The notes below the pieces were generated by a model, which worked only from the letters and a program-made list of their open reading frames with translations, was not told where the DNA came from and searched no databases. Made by a program: the position numbers and the translations under genes. Of a DNA stretch of 64,000 nucleotides, positions 43,526 through 52,080 are shown piece after piece (position 1 is the first letter of the stretch; each line of letters starts with the position of its first letter). Source of the DNA: Clostridium_AW malenominatum (GTDB taxonomy: Bacteria; Bacillota; Clostridia; Clostridiales; Clostridiaceae); the NCBI RefSeq assembly GCF_039521365.1, contig NZ_BAAACF010000001.1, forward strand, positions 682,001 to 746,000, read 5' to 3'.

Positions 43526-44326
43526 TTGGATTTACAAGAGATATTACATAATGTAATAGAATGGGCAAGAGAAGTAGGAAAAATACAATTAGACAAAATA
43601 GATAAGGAAATAGAGTATTCCAGCAAAAGTACCAACGTAGATATGGTAACAGAGGTGGATTTATTATCTGAAAAAATTATAATGGATAAAATAAAGCAGT
43701 ATTACCCAGAACACTCTATTCTATCTGAAGAAAATGGTGAGCTAAACAAAGAGAGTGATTATGTTTGGGTTGTAGATCCATTAGATGGAACTAATAACTA
43801 CCTTCATAGAATCCCAATATTTTGCATATCCATAGCATTAAAGCATCTAGGAGAAACTATACTTGGAGTAGTTTACGTTCCAAAGCTTGATGAGATGTTC
43901 TATTCCATAAAAGGGGAAGGAGCATACTTAAACGACACAAAGATAAAGGTTGGAGACAAGGATGCTTTAGACCAATGTATTTTAGCTACAGGATTTCCTT
44001 ATGATAAAAAGGTTTCAGAACATAATAATGTAAATTTATTTTGCAATATAGTAAAAGAACTACAAGGAGTAAGAAGAACAGGAACTGCTGCTTTTGACTT
44101 ATGTTCTGTAGCTTGTGGAAGATTCGATGGATACTGGGAATTAAAGTTAAGTCTTTGGGATATGGCAGCGGGAGAGCTTATAGTTAAAGAAGCAGGTGGA
44201 GAAGTTATTACATCTAAAATAAATAAGGAAGATGGTACCGAAGGAATAAATATAATTGCAGGTAATGAAAAGGTAGTAAGTTTAGTTAAAGAAAAAGTAA
44301 ATGAAATACATAATTATTTTAATTAA
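43526..44326 (+). CDS. Inositol monophosphatase-family phosphatase
   Basis: A 266-residue Mg-dependent phosphatase with the family motifs SEENGE, DPLDGTNNY and WDMAAGELIVKEAGG. Substrates in bacteria include inositol phosphates, fructose-1,6-bisphosphate and 3'-phosphoadenosine phosphates; this one cannot be assigned. The start is uncertain: TTG 43526 gives a family-like beginning MDLQEILHNVIEWAREVGK with GGTGAG just upstream, while ATG 43514 and GTG 43517 lie within the purine-rich ribosome-binding region. Confidence 0.9.
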   Translation: MDLQEILHNVIEWAREVGKIQLDKIDKEIEYSSKSTNVDMVTEVDLLSEKIIMDKIKQYYPEHSILSEENGELNKESDYVWVVDPLDGTNNYLHRIPIFCISIALKHLGETILGVVYVPKLDEMFYSIKGEGAYLNDTKIKVGDKDALDQCILATGFPYDKKVSEHNNVNLFCNIVKELQGVRRTGTAAFDLCSVACGRFDGYWELKLSLWDMAAGELIVKEAGGEVITSKINKEDGTEGINIIAGNEKVVSLVKEKVNEIHNYFN

Positions 44327-44346
44327 CAAAAGATGAGGTGTTAGTT

Positions 44347-44850
44347 TTGTTTGATATAAAAATTTTTGATGGATTAAGTAAAGAAGAAAAATACGAAAAT
44401 ATGGTGACCATGTTAGATGCTTTAATAAAAGATGAAGAGGATGCCGTTACTAATTTAGCTAATGCATCCGCGTTAATTAATGCTCTAATGGATAGAATAA
44501 ATTGGGTAGGTTTTTATATTATGAAGAAGGGAGAGCTAGTACTGGGACCATTTCAAGGAATGCCTGCTTGTACTAGAATAAAGATTGGCAAGGGTGTATG
44601 TGGAACTTCTGTAAGTAGTAAAAGCATTATGCGAATAGAAGATGTACATAGTTTTGAGGGACACATAGCCTGCGATGCAGCTTCAAATTCAGAAATTGTA
44701 CTACCTATAATAAAAAATGATAAAGTGTATGGAGTATTAGACATTGACAGCCCAGAAGTAGGTAGATTTACAGAAGTAGAGGAAAAGTACTTAGTACAGT
44801 ACATGGAAATTTTGAATAAATACATTAACTGGGAAGATATAAGTTTATAA
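44347..44850 (+). CDS. Free methionine-(R)-sulfoxide reductase (fRMsr, GAF domain)
   Basis: A 167-residue single GAF-domain enzyme. The three family cysteines appear in MPACTRI, GKGVCGTS and HIACDAASNSEIVLPI. It reduces free Met-(R)-sulfoxide with thioredoxin, protecting against oxidative damage in the cytoplasm. TTG 44347 is preferred because TGAGGTG sits six bases upstream; GTG 44338 overlaps that site. The gene lies 20 bases after the phosphatase gene. Confidence 0.92.
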   Translation: MFDIKIFDGLSKEEKYENMVTMLDALIKDEEDAVTNLANASALINALMDRINWVGFYIMKKGELVLGPFQGMPACTRIKIGKGVCGTSVSSKSIMRIEDVHSFEGHIACDAASNSEIVLPIIKNDKVYGVLDIDSPEVGRFTEVEEKYLVQYMEILNKYINWEDISL

Positions 44851-44892
44851 AAAGATATATAATGCGCAGTATACATTTGAGCAAAATTTAGC

Positions 44893-44995
44893 AATTCTTA
44901 ATTTAGTTTTTATAGTTTTTGTAAAATGCTTTGCATGTTTGACCAAAGGGAGTTTGCAAAGCATTAGAAACTAGAAAAAACTAAATTTTAGAATT
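44893..44995. repeat. Long imperfect inverted repeat in intergenic space
   Basis: Arms of about 42 bases: AATTCTTAATTTAGTTTTT... on the left against ...AAAAAACTAAATTTTAGAATT on the right, with a perfect inner stem ATGCTTTGCA / TGCAAAGCAT and a 19-base loop. It has no T-tract end and no coding capacity. It might be a small mobile palindromic repeat or a structured RNA. Confidence 0.7.
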
Positions 44996-45103
44996 ACTTA
45001 TTGAAGCGAAGGTTACACAAGCAGTATATATCTTTTTTATTCTAATATTTTTGTGAAAATAGAACATAATAACTATGTAGTTTTTAGCAAAGGGGAGATA
45101 TTG

Positions 45104-46003
45104 GTGAAAAGTGTATATGCAAAAGATATAAGAGGTGGAGATAAGGTAAATACTACCTTTATGATTATGAAAAAATTATATAAAGATAATGAGAATAACA
45201 CTATAGCATATATTGGTGATAATAGTGGGGATATAAAGGCTGTAATACCCGATAAGGATGATGTCCTTAAAATAGGAGATGTAATAGAGTGTACAGCTTC
45301 CATGGAAACTTTATTAGTTATATCCAAATTTAAAAAGATGCATCATTTTTTAGTGGAGCAATTTCTTCCAACAATTAAAAGATCAGTAGAAGACATAATG
45401 AGAGAAATTGATGAAATGTCTGAGGAAGAGTTTAAAAGTAAAGAGATAAAGGCCTTAAATGATTATTTTTTTAAGGACGAAGAGTTTTTAAAGAGATTCA
45501 AAAGGGGAATAGGCGGGGTAAGTATGCATCATAATTATTTAGGTGGCTTAGCGGAGCATACTTTAAATGTAATGTATTTAGCTAGAACCTTTGCTTATAG
45601 ATACGATTGCAGAAACAAAGAAATAGTAATACTCGGAGCAAAACTTCATGATATAGGTAAAATATATGAATTTAATTATGATGGACCTTTTTCGTACACA
45701 TTAAGAGGAGAGATGGAAGGACATATTGTAATAGGAGTAACTATGTTAGAAGAGGCGTTTAGAAAGGAACCTAATCTTTATAATGAAGATTTTAAAGAGA
45801 GAATTAAAGGGTGTGTAGTCCAACATCATGGTAAGGTAGAATTTGGTTCTCCTAAGCCACCCAATATGGAAGAGTCTTACATAGTACATTATGCAGATTA
45901 TGTGGATGCTACCATGAATAAAATATCTTTAATAAAAGAGGGAATAGAACCGGGAAATTGGTCGGCCTATGATAGGAGAATTGAAGGAAAGCTTTATGTT
46001 TAG
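45104..46003 (+). CDS. YhaM-family 3'-5' exoribonuclease (OB fold plus HD domain)
   Basis: A 299-residue protein with an N-terminal OB-fold nucleic-acid-binding domain (AKDIRGGDKVNTTFMIMKK... to about residue 85) and a metal-dependent HD domain (HHNYLGGLAEHTLNVMYLA, LGAKLHDIGKIYEF, HHGKVEFGSPKPP). This matches YhaM, a Mn-dependent exoribonuclease that trims short RNAs in Firmicutes. GTG 45104 is chosen because AGGGGAG lies seven bases upstream and the OB fold starts right after; an upstream in-frame GTG at 45053 would add 17 residues. Confidence 0.9.
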   Translation: MKSVYAKDIRGGDKVNTTFMIMKKLYKDNENNTIAYIGDNSGDIKAVIPDKDDVLKIGDVIECTASMETLLVISKFKKMHHFLVEQFLPTIKRSVEDIMREIDEMSEEEFKSKEIKALNDYFFKDEEFLKRFKRGIGGVSMHHNYLGGLAEHTLNVMYLARTFAYRYDCRNKEIVILGAKLHDIGKIYEFNYDGPFSYTLRGEMEGHIVIGVTMLEEAFRKEPNLYNEDFKERIKGCVVQHHGKVEFGSPKPPNMEESYIVHYADYVDATMNKISLIKEGIEPGNWSAYDRRIEGKLYV

Positions 46004-46008
46004 TTTGG

Positions 46009-46041
46009 ATGAATTAGAAAAATTTTATTTTTCTAATTCAT
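46009..46041 (+). terminator. Hairpin after yhaM-like gene
   Basis: ATGAATTAGAAAA pairs with TTTTCTAATTCAT. The right arm provides T-rich sequence but no separate T run. Confidence 0.6.
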
Positions 46042-46042
46042 A

Positions 46043-46071
46043 TTGACTTTAATTATTTTATATAATAAAAT
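46043..46071 (+). promoter_or_regulatory. Promoter overlapped by MarR-type operator
   Basis: TTGACT (46043-46048), 17-base spacer, TAAAAT (46066-46071). The operator palindrome starts at the end of this -10 box. A second possible promoter (TTGACT 46116, TAGAAT 46140) lies closer to the marR-type gene. Confidence 0.5.
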
Positions 46072-46089
46072 AGTTTGCATAGGAACTAT
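46070..46089. promoter_or_regulatory. MarR operator copy 1
   Basis: ATAGTTTGCATAGGAACTAT, inverted repeat ATAGTT-N8-AACTAT, embedded in an even longer palindrome (46060-46099, 16-bp arms). It lies upstream of the MarR-family gene and matches copy 2. Confidence 0.7.
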
Positions 46090-46174
46090 TTTATTATATT
46101 CACTTCTTTAATGAATTGACTTAATATATATACATGGGTTAGAATTATTTAAACAGTAAACTTGAGGTGATTTT

Positions 46175-46606
46175 ATGAATTCAAATTTTGATAGCTTCAG
46201 AATAGCTATGTTAATAAAAGAAATATATTCTAAATCCATGCATGTAGTAGATGAAAATTTAAAGAATAGTGGTCTTACCCATCAGCAGATTATTGTAATT
46301 AAGCTTATAGCTCATAAAAAGGAGATGACTATTTCAGATATTTGTGAAGAAATGTCATTATCAAAGGGGACAATCTCTGGCATCGTCACAAGATTAGAGC
46401 AGTACGGATACTTAGAAAAGGTAAAGTATGATGACGATAGAAGAAATACTTATATAAGATTTTCCTCTGAGGGAATGGAATTTGCTAAAAGTTTCAGGGC
46501 AACTATTCAAGAAAGCTTTGACAATATATTCAAAGGTTGCAGTGAAGAAGAGTTAAAAGAATTTGTTAAGGTTTTGAGAAATATTTCGTCAAAAATTAAC
46601 GGATAA
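46175..46606 (+). CDS. MarR-family transcriptional regulator
   Basis: A 143-residue winged-helix regulator: helix-turn-helix at about residues 45-75 (MTISDICEEMSLSKGTISGIVTRLEQYG) and the wing with DDRRNTYIRFSSEG, the classic MarR DxR motif. The same 20-bp palindrome occurs before this gene and before the next gene, so it probably represses both. No conserved cysteine typical of OhrR is seen, so ligand control is likely. GAGGTG precedes ATG 46175. Confidence 0.94.
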   Translation: MNSNFDSFRIAMLIKEIYSKSMHVVDENLKNSGLTHQQIIVIKLIAHKKEMTISDICEEMSLSKGTISGIVTRLEQYGYLEKVKYDDDRRNTYIRFSSEGMEFAKSFRATIQESFDNIFKGCSEEELKEFVKVLRNISSKING

Positions 46607-46638
46607 TTTATAAGGAAGATGTATTAGTATAATAACAA

Positions 46639-46658
46639 ATAGTTCGCATACAAACTAT
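46639..46658. promoter_or_regulatory. MarR operator copy 2
   Basis: ATAGTTCGCATACAAACTAT has the same ATAGTT-N8-AACTAT architecture and GCATA core as copy 1. It starts six bases after a TATAAT at 46628-46633, upstream of the membrane-protein gene. Confidence 0.7.
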
Positions 46659-46679
46659 ACTAAATTAGGAGGGATATCA

Positions 46680-47369
46680 ATGCAAGCTATATTTGAACCG
46701 ATTTTCCATGTTGTGTATTTAACAACAGTGATTTCTCTTGGAATCACTATGATAAGAAAGAGTAAAAATAATAAATATTTTAAATTATTTGGGTATATGT
46801 CATTTTTATTAGGGCTAGGGGATGCTTTTCACCTTATACCTAGAATATACGCTTTATTAACTACCGGACTTGAAGCCAATGCTGCTGCTTTAGGTTTTGG
46901 AAAATTTATAACTTCTATAACAATGACTATTTTTTATGTTATCCTATATAAAATTTGGGGATTAAGATTTAATATTAAAAATTCTAAGGTGCTGGATACT
47001 TCAATTTATGTACTTGCTATTATTAGAATAGCCCTATGTTTTTTCCCTCAGAATCAATGGTTAAGTTATTACCCACCTGTAATTTGGGGAATTTATAGAA
47101 ATATACCTTTTACAATCATGGGAATAACAATGATTTATATTATATACAGAGAAGCTGCTAAAAATGAAGACAAGGATTATAAATATATGGCTCTAGCTGT
47201 ATTCTTATCCTTTGCTTTATACACTCCAGTTGTTCTTTGGGCTAATGCTAATAAATTAATTGGAATGTTGATGATACCAAAAACTTTAGCTTATGTATGG
47301 GTTGTGCTTATCGGATATAAACAATTTAAAAGTTCGTTAGTAGAAAATAATTTTACCGCTAATATTTAA
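46680..47369 (+). CDS. Uncharacterised seven-helix membrane protein under MarR control
   Basis: I do not recognise the family by name. The 229-residue product has about seven predicted membrane helices connected by short loops, with GLGDAFHLIPRIYAL in helix 2 (acidic and histidine residues inside the membrane), and conserved-looking WGLRFN and FPQNQWLSYYPP loops. It lies directly downstream of the MarR gene and carries the same operator, so it is likely induced by the MarR ligand, perhaps as an exporter or sensor. AGGAGGG precedes ATG 46680. Confidence 0.75.
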   Translation: MQAIFEPIFHVVYLTTVISLGITMIRKSKNNKYFKLFGYMSFLLGLGDAFHLIPRIYALLTTGLEANAAALGFGKFITSITMTIFYVILYKIWGLRFNIKNSKVLDTSIYVLAIIRIALCFFPQNQWLSYYPPVIWGIYRNIPFTIMGITMIYIIYREAAKNEDKDYKYMALAVFLSFALYTPVVLWANANKLIGMLMIPKTLAYVWVVLIGYKQFKSSLVENNFTANI

Positions 47370-47495
47370 GGTAGAAAAATAATATAAAACTGGATAATAT
47401 TTTAATTATTTTAATATTCCGCAAAAGGCTATGAAGGGTGTTTTATAAGGTATAATAAAACTTGTTGTATTTTAAGAAAAAAAGGAGAAAATGTC

Positions 47496-48113
47496 GTGGA
47501 AATAAACAATTTTGTTTTACCTAAAAATGCCTTAGGAAATAGATTTAAATTTGGCATAAGATTTATACCTGATAGAGCCTTAAATAGATATTTAGATTAT
47601 ATACTATTCGTAGTTAAAAATGACTTTAAAGGGGAAGAATTGTACAACCTTTGTTTTAAAGCAGGAAGAAAATTTAATAATTTTATTTTTGACAAGAATA
47701 GTTTTGAAGGGTATTTATCTTTTCTTAAAACTATAGACGGCAGTGAATACTCTCCTGAAAATAAAATTAGTAAAGAATTCTTAATCAAAGGGGATGAGCA
47801 AAAGGTAATTATATCCTCTTTAAATGAAAAATATTTTAAAGTCCTCTCTGTAAAAGGAGAAGAAAAAGTATTCTTTGTATTAACAAAAGAAGAAATAATG
47901 CAACATTTACATGCCTTAAGCTCCTTATATAGAGAAAAGATTATGGCAGAAAAATTAAGCAAGCCTTTAAATAATTTTTTAAGAGAATACGAAAAGAAAG
48001 AAATCTATTTAGGTGCTTTAAATATACTTCTTAATGACGCCTTAGACAGAAATGATAAAGAGAAATTTATTATATTATCCAATGAAATAAATAAGATGAA
48101 AAAATCCCATTAA
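47496..48113 (+). CDS. Hypothetical protein with IDEAL-like C-terminus
   Basis: A 205-residue cytoplasmic protein of unknown function. No catalytic motif is apparent. The last 30 residues (NILLNDALDRNDKEKFIILSNEIN) resemble the short IDEAL domain of Firmicutes, a helical peptide often at the end of regulatory proteins; this is a resemblance by eye only. GTG 47496 follows AAAGGAG. A terminator overlaps the end of the gene. Confidence 0.65.
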   Translation: MEINNFVLPKNALGNRFKFGIRFIPDRALNRYLDYILFVVKNDFKGEELYNLCFKAGRKFNNFIFDKNSFEGYLSFLKTIDGSEYSPENKISKEFLIKGDEQKVIISSLNEKYFKVLSVKGEEKVFFVLTKEEIMQHLHALSSLYREKIMAEKLSKPLNNFLREYEKKEIYLGALNILLNDALDRNDKEKFIILSNEINKMKKSH

Positions 48114-48130
48114 AATTATGGGATTTTTTT
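48101..48130 (+). terminator. Terminator after hypothetical gene
   Basis: AAAATCCCAT pairs with ATGGGATTTT and continues into a T7 run; it overlaps the stop codon. Confidence 0.8.
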
Positions 48131-48222
48131 ATTTGTGTGAATAAAGTATTTAGTTTTTGACAAGAATATAAAAGAAGTCAAGATATTGCGTGAAAGTTAA
48201 ATTTAAATAATAGTCCCCTTTC

Positions 48223-48254
48223 AAAAAAGCATCCTAATTTGAGGATGCTTTTTT
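48223..48254. terminator. Bidirectional terminator before nucleoside hydrolase
   Basis: AAAAAAGCATCCT pairs with AGGATGCTTTTTT around a 6-base loop, giving T6 runs on both strands. Confidence 0.85.
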
Positions 48255-48264
48255 AATTCATCTA

Positions 48265-49149
48265 CTATTGGAAAAGTTTATCACAATTTTTCCAGGTTTC
48301 TATAATAATCTCATTAAACTTATTTATATCCGTAATCTCTGTGGGCATATTTACTACATATCCATATTTATCACTGATATCTATTTTTAAGTAGCCTTTT
48401 TTTAAATCTTCTGGGATAGATACTAAATTTGCGTAATTATCTTTAAAAAGCTCAGGATTAGTTATGTACATGGCAGCAACTATATCCCAGTTATGAAAAC
48501 CATCCATGGCGAATTTACCCATTACATGATCAAACCAAGGTAAGGTTTTTTTCTTAATATAATTAAATATAGGTATTGTATGATTTTCTACTATTTTATT
48601 CAAGTCATTTTTAGTAAATAATGCTTGAAGACAAATATGACCTGTCAGTATATGAACTTTTGCTCCCGAACTTAAAACCTTATGAGTAGCTTCTTCATCG
48701 CAGGCAAAATTAAGTTCATTTAGGTTATAACCATTTATTATAAGAGGTTCAGTAATTCCGCCCATAAGTACTATATCTTTAACTTTTGTAAAAAAGCTAT
48801 TGTCTAGATTATATGCTCCGTATAAGTTTGTTAGAGAACCCGTAGCTAATATGGTGATTTCATTAGGGTATTTATTTACCATTTGGACTAAAAATTCACA
48901 TGCCTCACTTTCCCTGTTTACTTTTGATGGGCATCCCTTATATAATGGAATATGGGAAAGTTTTAATTCATTAAACATATTTATTGTGTTAGTATGGACC
49001 TTATCAATAGTACTGTTTCCAAAAGTTGTGGTTACACCAAGTAGTTCCACATCTTCTCTTCCAAGTAGATATAATAGTGTCAAGCCGTCGTCTACATCAC
49101 AACCTTCAAGGCCCATTGTATTATCACAATCAAATAAAATTTTATACAT
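48265..49149 (-). CDS. Nucleoside hydrolase (IunH family)
   Basis: A 294-residue Ca-dependent N-ribohydrolase that splits a nucleoside into base and ribose. The N-terminal metal site normally reads DTDPGIDDA; here it is DCDNTMGLEGCDVDDGLTL with a short insertion before the DVDD pair. Other family segments are GVTTTFGNS, ATGSLTNL, VLMGG and the C-terminal NWDIVAAMY. Base preference cannot be told. The gene stands alone and is convergent with the preceding one. Confidence 0.9.
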   Translation of the reverse strand: MYKILFDCDNTMGLEGCDVDDGLTLLYLLGREDVELLGVTTTFGNSTIDKVHTNTINMFNELKLSHIPLYKGCPSKVNRESEACEFLVQMVNKYPNEITILATGSLTNLYGAYNLDNSFFTKVKDIVLMGGITEPLIINGYNLNELNFACDEEATHKVLSSGAKVHILTGHICLQALFTKNDLNKIVENHTIPIFNYIKKKTLPWFDHVMGKFAMDGFHNWDIVAAMYITNPELFKDNYANLVSIPEDLKKGYLKIDISDKYGYVVNMPTEITDINKFNEIIIETWKNCDKLFQ

Positions 49150-49350
49150 GCTTTATTTCTCCTTTTGCATAATTATTGAGTTAATTTTAACATAGTCATC
49201 TTTTTATATAAAGGATGAAAAGGGATTTTTGCTATAAGAAAGATTTATTAAGCATAACTAGAAAGTATAATTACCTTTTAAATACTAGTGTATAATAGTA
49301 TGTAGAGGTTTGACTAATATTTAACATAGTGTTAAGTTAGGAGGTTTGCC

Positions 49351-50052
49351 ATGTCTTCAGAAAGAATAGAAGAGTTAAAGATGAGAAGACAAAAAAAGAA
49401 TGTTAAGAAAAAAAATCAACTTCCCTTAGGAATTATTTTAGCTATAGTGGCAATTATTATATACGTAATTATTTTAAGACATAATTTAAAATATAGTATA
49501 TTTTGGGCTGTGGGAGTTTTAATAGGGTTTGTACTACAAAGATCCAGATTTTGTTTTACAGCAGGCTTTAGGGATCCAATAGTAGTTGGAAGTACCTCGG
49601 TTTTAAGGGGAATTATAATTGGACTTATAGTATGTACTATTGGTTTTGTGTTTATACAATGGCACTTCCTTCAAATCAATCCAAATGCTAATTTATCGGA
49701 TATACCTGGGAGCATTTATCCTGTAGGTATGCATACTGTTATAGGAGCTTTTATTTTTGGAATAGGAATGGTCATTGCAGGGGGATGTGCTTCTGGTACT
49801 CTTATGAGAATAGGAGAGGGATTTCTACTACAGTTAGTTGTTTTGGTAGGGTTTATAATCGGAATCTTGCTGTCAGCAGGTGGATTTAGATTTTGGCATA
49901 ATAAATTAATAGCAAATTCGCCTATTATATATTTTCCTAAATTTTTTAATCTAGATATTAGAGTTGTTGCATTACTACAAATAATAGTGTTAGTTATTAT
50001 ATATATAATAGCTTATGTTTATGATAAAAAGAAAAGTATCATGAAAAATTAG
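49351..50052 (+). CDS. YeeE/YedE-family channel, N-terminal half
   Basis: A 233-residue membrane protein: basic N-terminal tail (residues 1-25), then about five helices. The two family cysteines are in RSRFCFTAGFRD (Cys68) and VIAGGCASGTLMRIGEG (Cys146). It matches the first half of YeeE/YedE (TsuA) thiosulfate channels; the second half is encoded two genes downstream at 50302. The pair would make one pore. It is the first gene of a ten-gene operon; AGGAGG precedes ATG 49351. Confidence 0.88.
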   Translation: MSSERIEELKMRRQKKNVKKKNQLPLGIILAIVAIIIYVIILRHNLKYSIFWAVGVLIGFVLQRSRFCFTAGFRDPIVVGSTSVLRGIIIGLIVCTIGFVFIQWHFLQINPNANLSDIPGSIYPVGMHTVIGAFIFGIGMVIAGGCASGTLMRIGEGFLLQLVVLVGFIIGILLSAGGFRFWHNKLIANSPIIYFPKFFNLDIRVVALLQIIVLVIIYIIAYVYDKKKSIMKN

Positions 50053-50062
50053 GAGGAAAATG

Positions 50063-50290
50063 ATGAAAGAGATTAAACTAGATTGTTTAGATGAGATATG
50101 CCCTATACCTCTTTTAAAAGCTAATAAGGAATTAGAAAGATTAAGGATTGGGGATATATTGATTCTTCATACAAATCATAGTTGTTCTATTGCTAATGTG
50201 GTTGAATGGGCAAAGAAACATAGCTACCCAGTGGATTATATAGAAATTGGTGATGGTGAATGGGAAATATTTATTGAAAAAATAAAGTAA
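50063..50290 (+). CDS. TusA-like sulfurtransferase (SirA/YedF fold)
   Basis: A 75-residue TusA-type protein with the active-site motif CPIP (Cys13) and a further cysteine in HTNHSCSIANV. Such proteins carry persulfide sulfur, or selenium in the YedF branch, and are typical partners of YeeE/YedE channels (TsuB with TsuA). ATG 50063 gives six-base spacing to AGGAGG; ATG 50060 is an alternative. It sits between the two channel halves. Confidence 0.92.
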   Translation: MKEIKLDCLDEICPIPLLKANKELERLRIGDILILHTNHSCSIANVVEWAKKHSYPVDYIEIGDGEWEIFIEKIK

Positions 50291-50301
50291 GGGAGATTTA
50301 T

Positions 50302-50823
50302 ATGAAATGGTTTAATAAAATATTTAAAAATCCCTGGCCCTATTGGATAGGTGGAACATTACTTGCATTTTTAAATATAATACTGCTTTGGACAGCAGGA
50401 CAAGCATGGAGAGTTACCTCAGGATTTTTATATTGGGGTTGCCACATTTTAGAGCTTTGTGGTTTTAATCCAAGTAGTTGGTATTATTTTCAGCTTCATA
50501 AAAGAAGTAGTGTTTATAAATATGACACCTTTTTTAATAATGAATATACATTTATTAACCTAGGAATAATTTTAGGAGCTTTGATTGCTTCTTTAATCGC
50601 TTCTCAATTTTCTATAAAAAAAATAAAGAACAAAAAGCAGTTTGTTTTTGCATTAGTTGGTGGAATTATTATGGGTTATGGTACAAGGCTCGCTTTTGGA
50701 TGTAATATTGGAGCTTTATTTAGCGCAATACCTTCGCTGTCATTGCATGGGTGGATATTTGGAGTATTTATGTTTCTAGGCGCAGGTGTAGGCTCTATTA
50801 TACTTATAAAATATATACTTTAA
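50302..50823 (+). CDS. YeeE/YedE-family channel, C-terminal half
   Basis: A 173-residue membrane protein with the C-terminal YeeE signature GGIIMGYGTRLAFGCNIGAL (Cys134) and SLHGWIFGVFMFLGAGVGS. Several helices precede it, and an extra pair of cysteines lies in WGCHILELCG. Together with the 49351 gene it supplies the conserved cysteines along the YeeE pore. The gene order channel-half, TusA, channel-half is compact (12 and 16 base gaps). Confidence 0.88.
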   Translation: MKWFNKIFKNPWPYWIGGTLLAFLNIILLWTAGQAWRVTSGFLYWGCHILELCGFNPSSWYYFQLHKRSSVYKYDTFFNNEYTFINLGIILGALIASLIASQFSIKKIKNKKQFVFALVGGIIMGYGTRLAFGCNIGALFSAIPSLSLHGWIFGVFMFLGAGVGSIILIKYIL

Positions 50824-50838
50824 GGAGAGATATACATT

Positions 50839-52080
50839 ATGAAAAAATTATTATCAAAGGTACTAATTTTCTTATTGTCATTTACTTTAATGGCATGTTC
50901 TAGTCAAAAGCCTGCTGTTGACAATAAAAAAGCAGGAGAAAAGAGTTGGGATGATGTAGTAGCTGCATCAAAAGGAACCACTGTAACTTTTTATGGTTGG
51001 GGTGGAAGTGAAAAAACGAATAAATGGATTGACGACGTATTAGCTAAAGATGTAAAAGAGAAATACAATATAACATTAAAAAGAGTTCCAATGAACATTG
51101 ATGAAATTTTAAATAAATTATTAGGAGAAAAACAATTAAACTCAGATAAAGGAACTATAGATGTAGTTTGGATAAATGGAGAGAATTTCTACACAGCTAA
51201 AAATGCTGGGCTTTTACATGGAGCATTTTTAGATAAGCTTCCTAATGGCGATAAATATCTAGACAAGGAATCACCTGAAATAAAATACGATTTTGGATTC
51301 CCAGTAGAGGGATATGAAGCACCATATGGAAAAGCGCAATTTGTAATGATATATGATAAAGATAAAGTGGCAAAAGCACCAAAAAACTACAAGGAACTTT
51401 TAGAGTTTGCTAAAGCAAACCCAGGTAAATTTACTTATCCAGCGCCACCAGACTTTACTGCTAGCGCATTTGTTAGAAATGTAATTTATGATATAGTAGG
51501 ATATGAAAAATTCCTTACAATGAAAGCAGATGAAGAAGTAGTAAGAAAAGAAATACAACCAGCAATTGATTATTTAAAGGAATTAAAACCATACTTATGG
51601 AAAGAAGGAAAGACTTATCCTGCAACAATAGCGCAATTAGATAACATGTATTCAGACAATGAAGTTTACATGACTATGGCATATAATCCTTTCTCTGTAA
51701 GTGGTAGAATCAATGATGGAATATTCCCTAAAAATACAAGCTCTTTTGTATTTGACAAAGGAACTATAGGAAATACTCACTTTTTATCAATTCCATTCAA
51801 TTCAACAAATAAAGATGGTGCTATGGCAGTTATAAATGAAGTATTATCCTTTGAAATGCAACTATCTAAGTCAGAGCCAAAAAACTGGGGAGACATGCCA
51901 GTACTAGATGTTAAGAAATTATCTGACGAACAGAAAAAGCAATTAAACAGTGTGGATTTTGGAAAAGGAGTATTAACTCAAGAAGAATTATTAACACATA
52001 GAGTACCAGAAATGCCAGCTAATTTAGTACCAATTATAGAAAAGATTTGGCAAGAAAACATACCAGAGGGTGGGAAATAA
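50839..52080 (+). CDS. ABC importer substrate-binding lipoprotein, YnjB-like
   Basis: A 413-residue binding protein with lipobox LMAC (Cys20). The segment FYGWGGSEKTNKWID, the IDVVWINGENFYTAK stretch and the C-terminal RVPEMPANLVPIIEKIW are characteristic of COG4134 (E. coli YnjB), a group of uncharacterised solute-binding proteins. It is followed by two permeases and an ATPase. The ligand is unknown; the operon context suggests a sulfur-containing or sugar-type compound. Confidence 0.88.
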   Translation: MKKLLSKVLIFLLSFTLMACSSQKPAVDNKKAGEKSWDDVVAASKGTTVTFYGWGGSEKTNKWIDDVLAKDVKEKYNITLKRVPMNIDEILNKLLGEKQLNSDKGTIDVVWINGENFYTAKNAGLLHGAFLDKLPNGDKYLDKESPEIKYDFGFPVEGYEAPYGKAQFVMIYDKDKVAKAPKNYKELLEFAKANPGKFTYPAPPDFTASAFVRNVIYDIVGYEKFLTMKADEEVVRKEIQPAIDYLKELKPYLWKEGKTYPATIAQLDNMYSDNEVYMTMAYNPFSVSGRINDGIFPKNTSSFVFDKGTIGNTHFLSIPFNSTNKDGAMAVINEVLSFEMQLSKSEPKNWGDMPVLDVKKLSDEQKKQLNSVDFGKGVLTQEELLTHRVPEMPANLVPIIEKIWQENIPEGGK

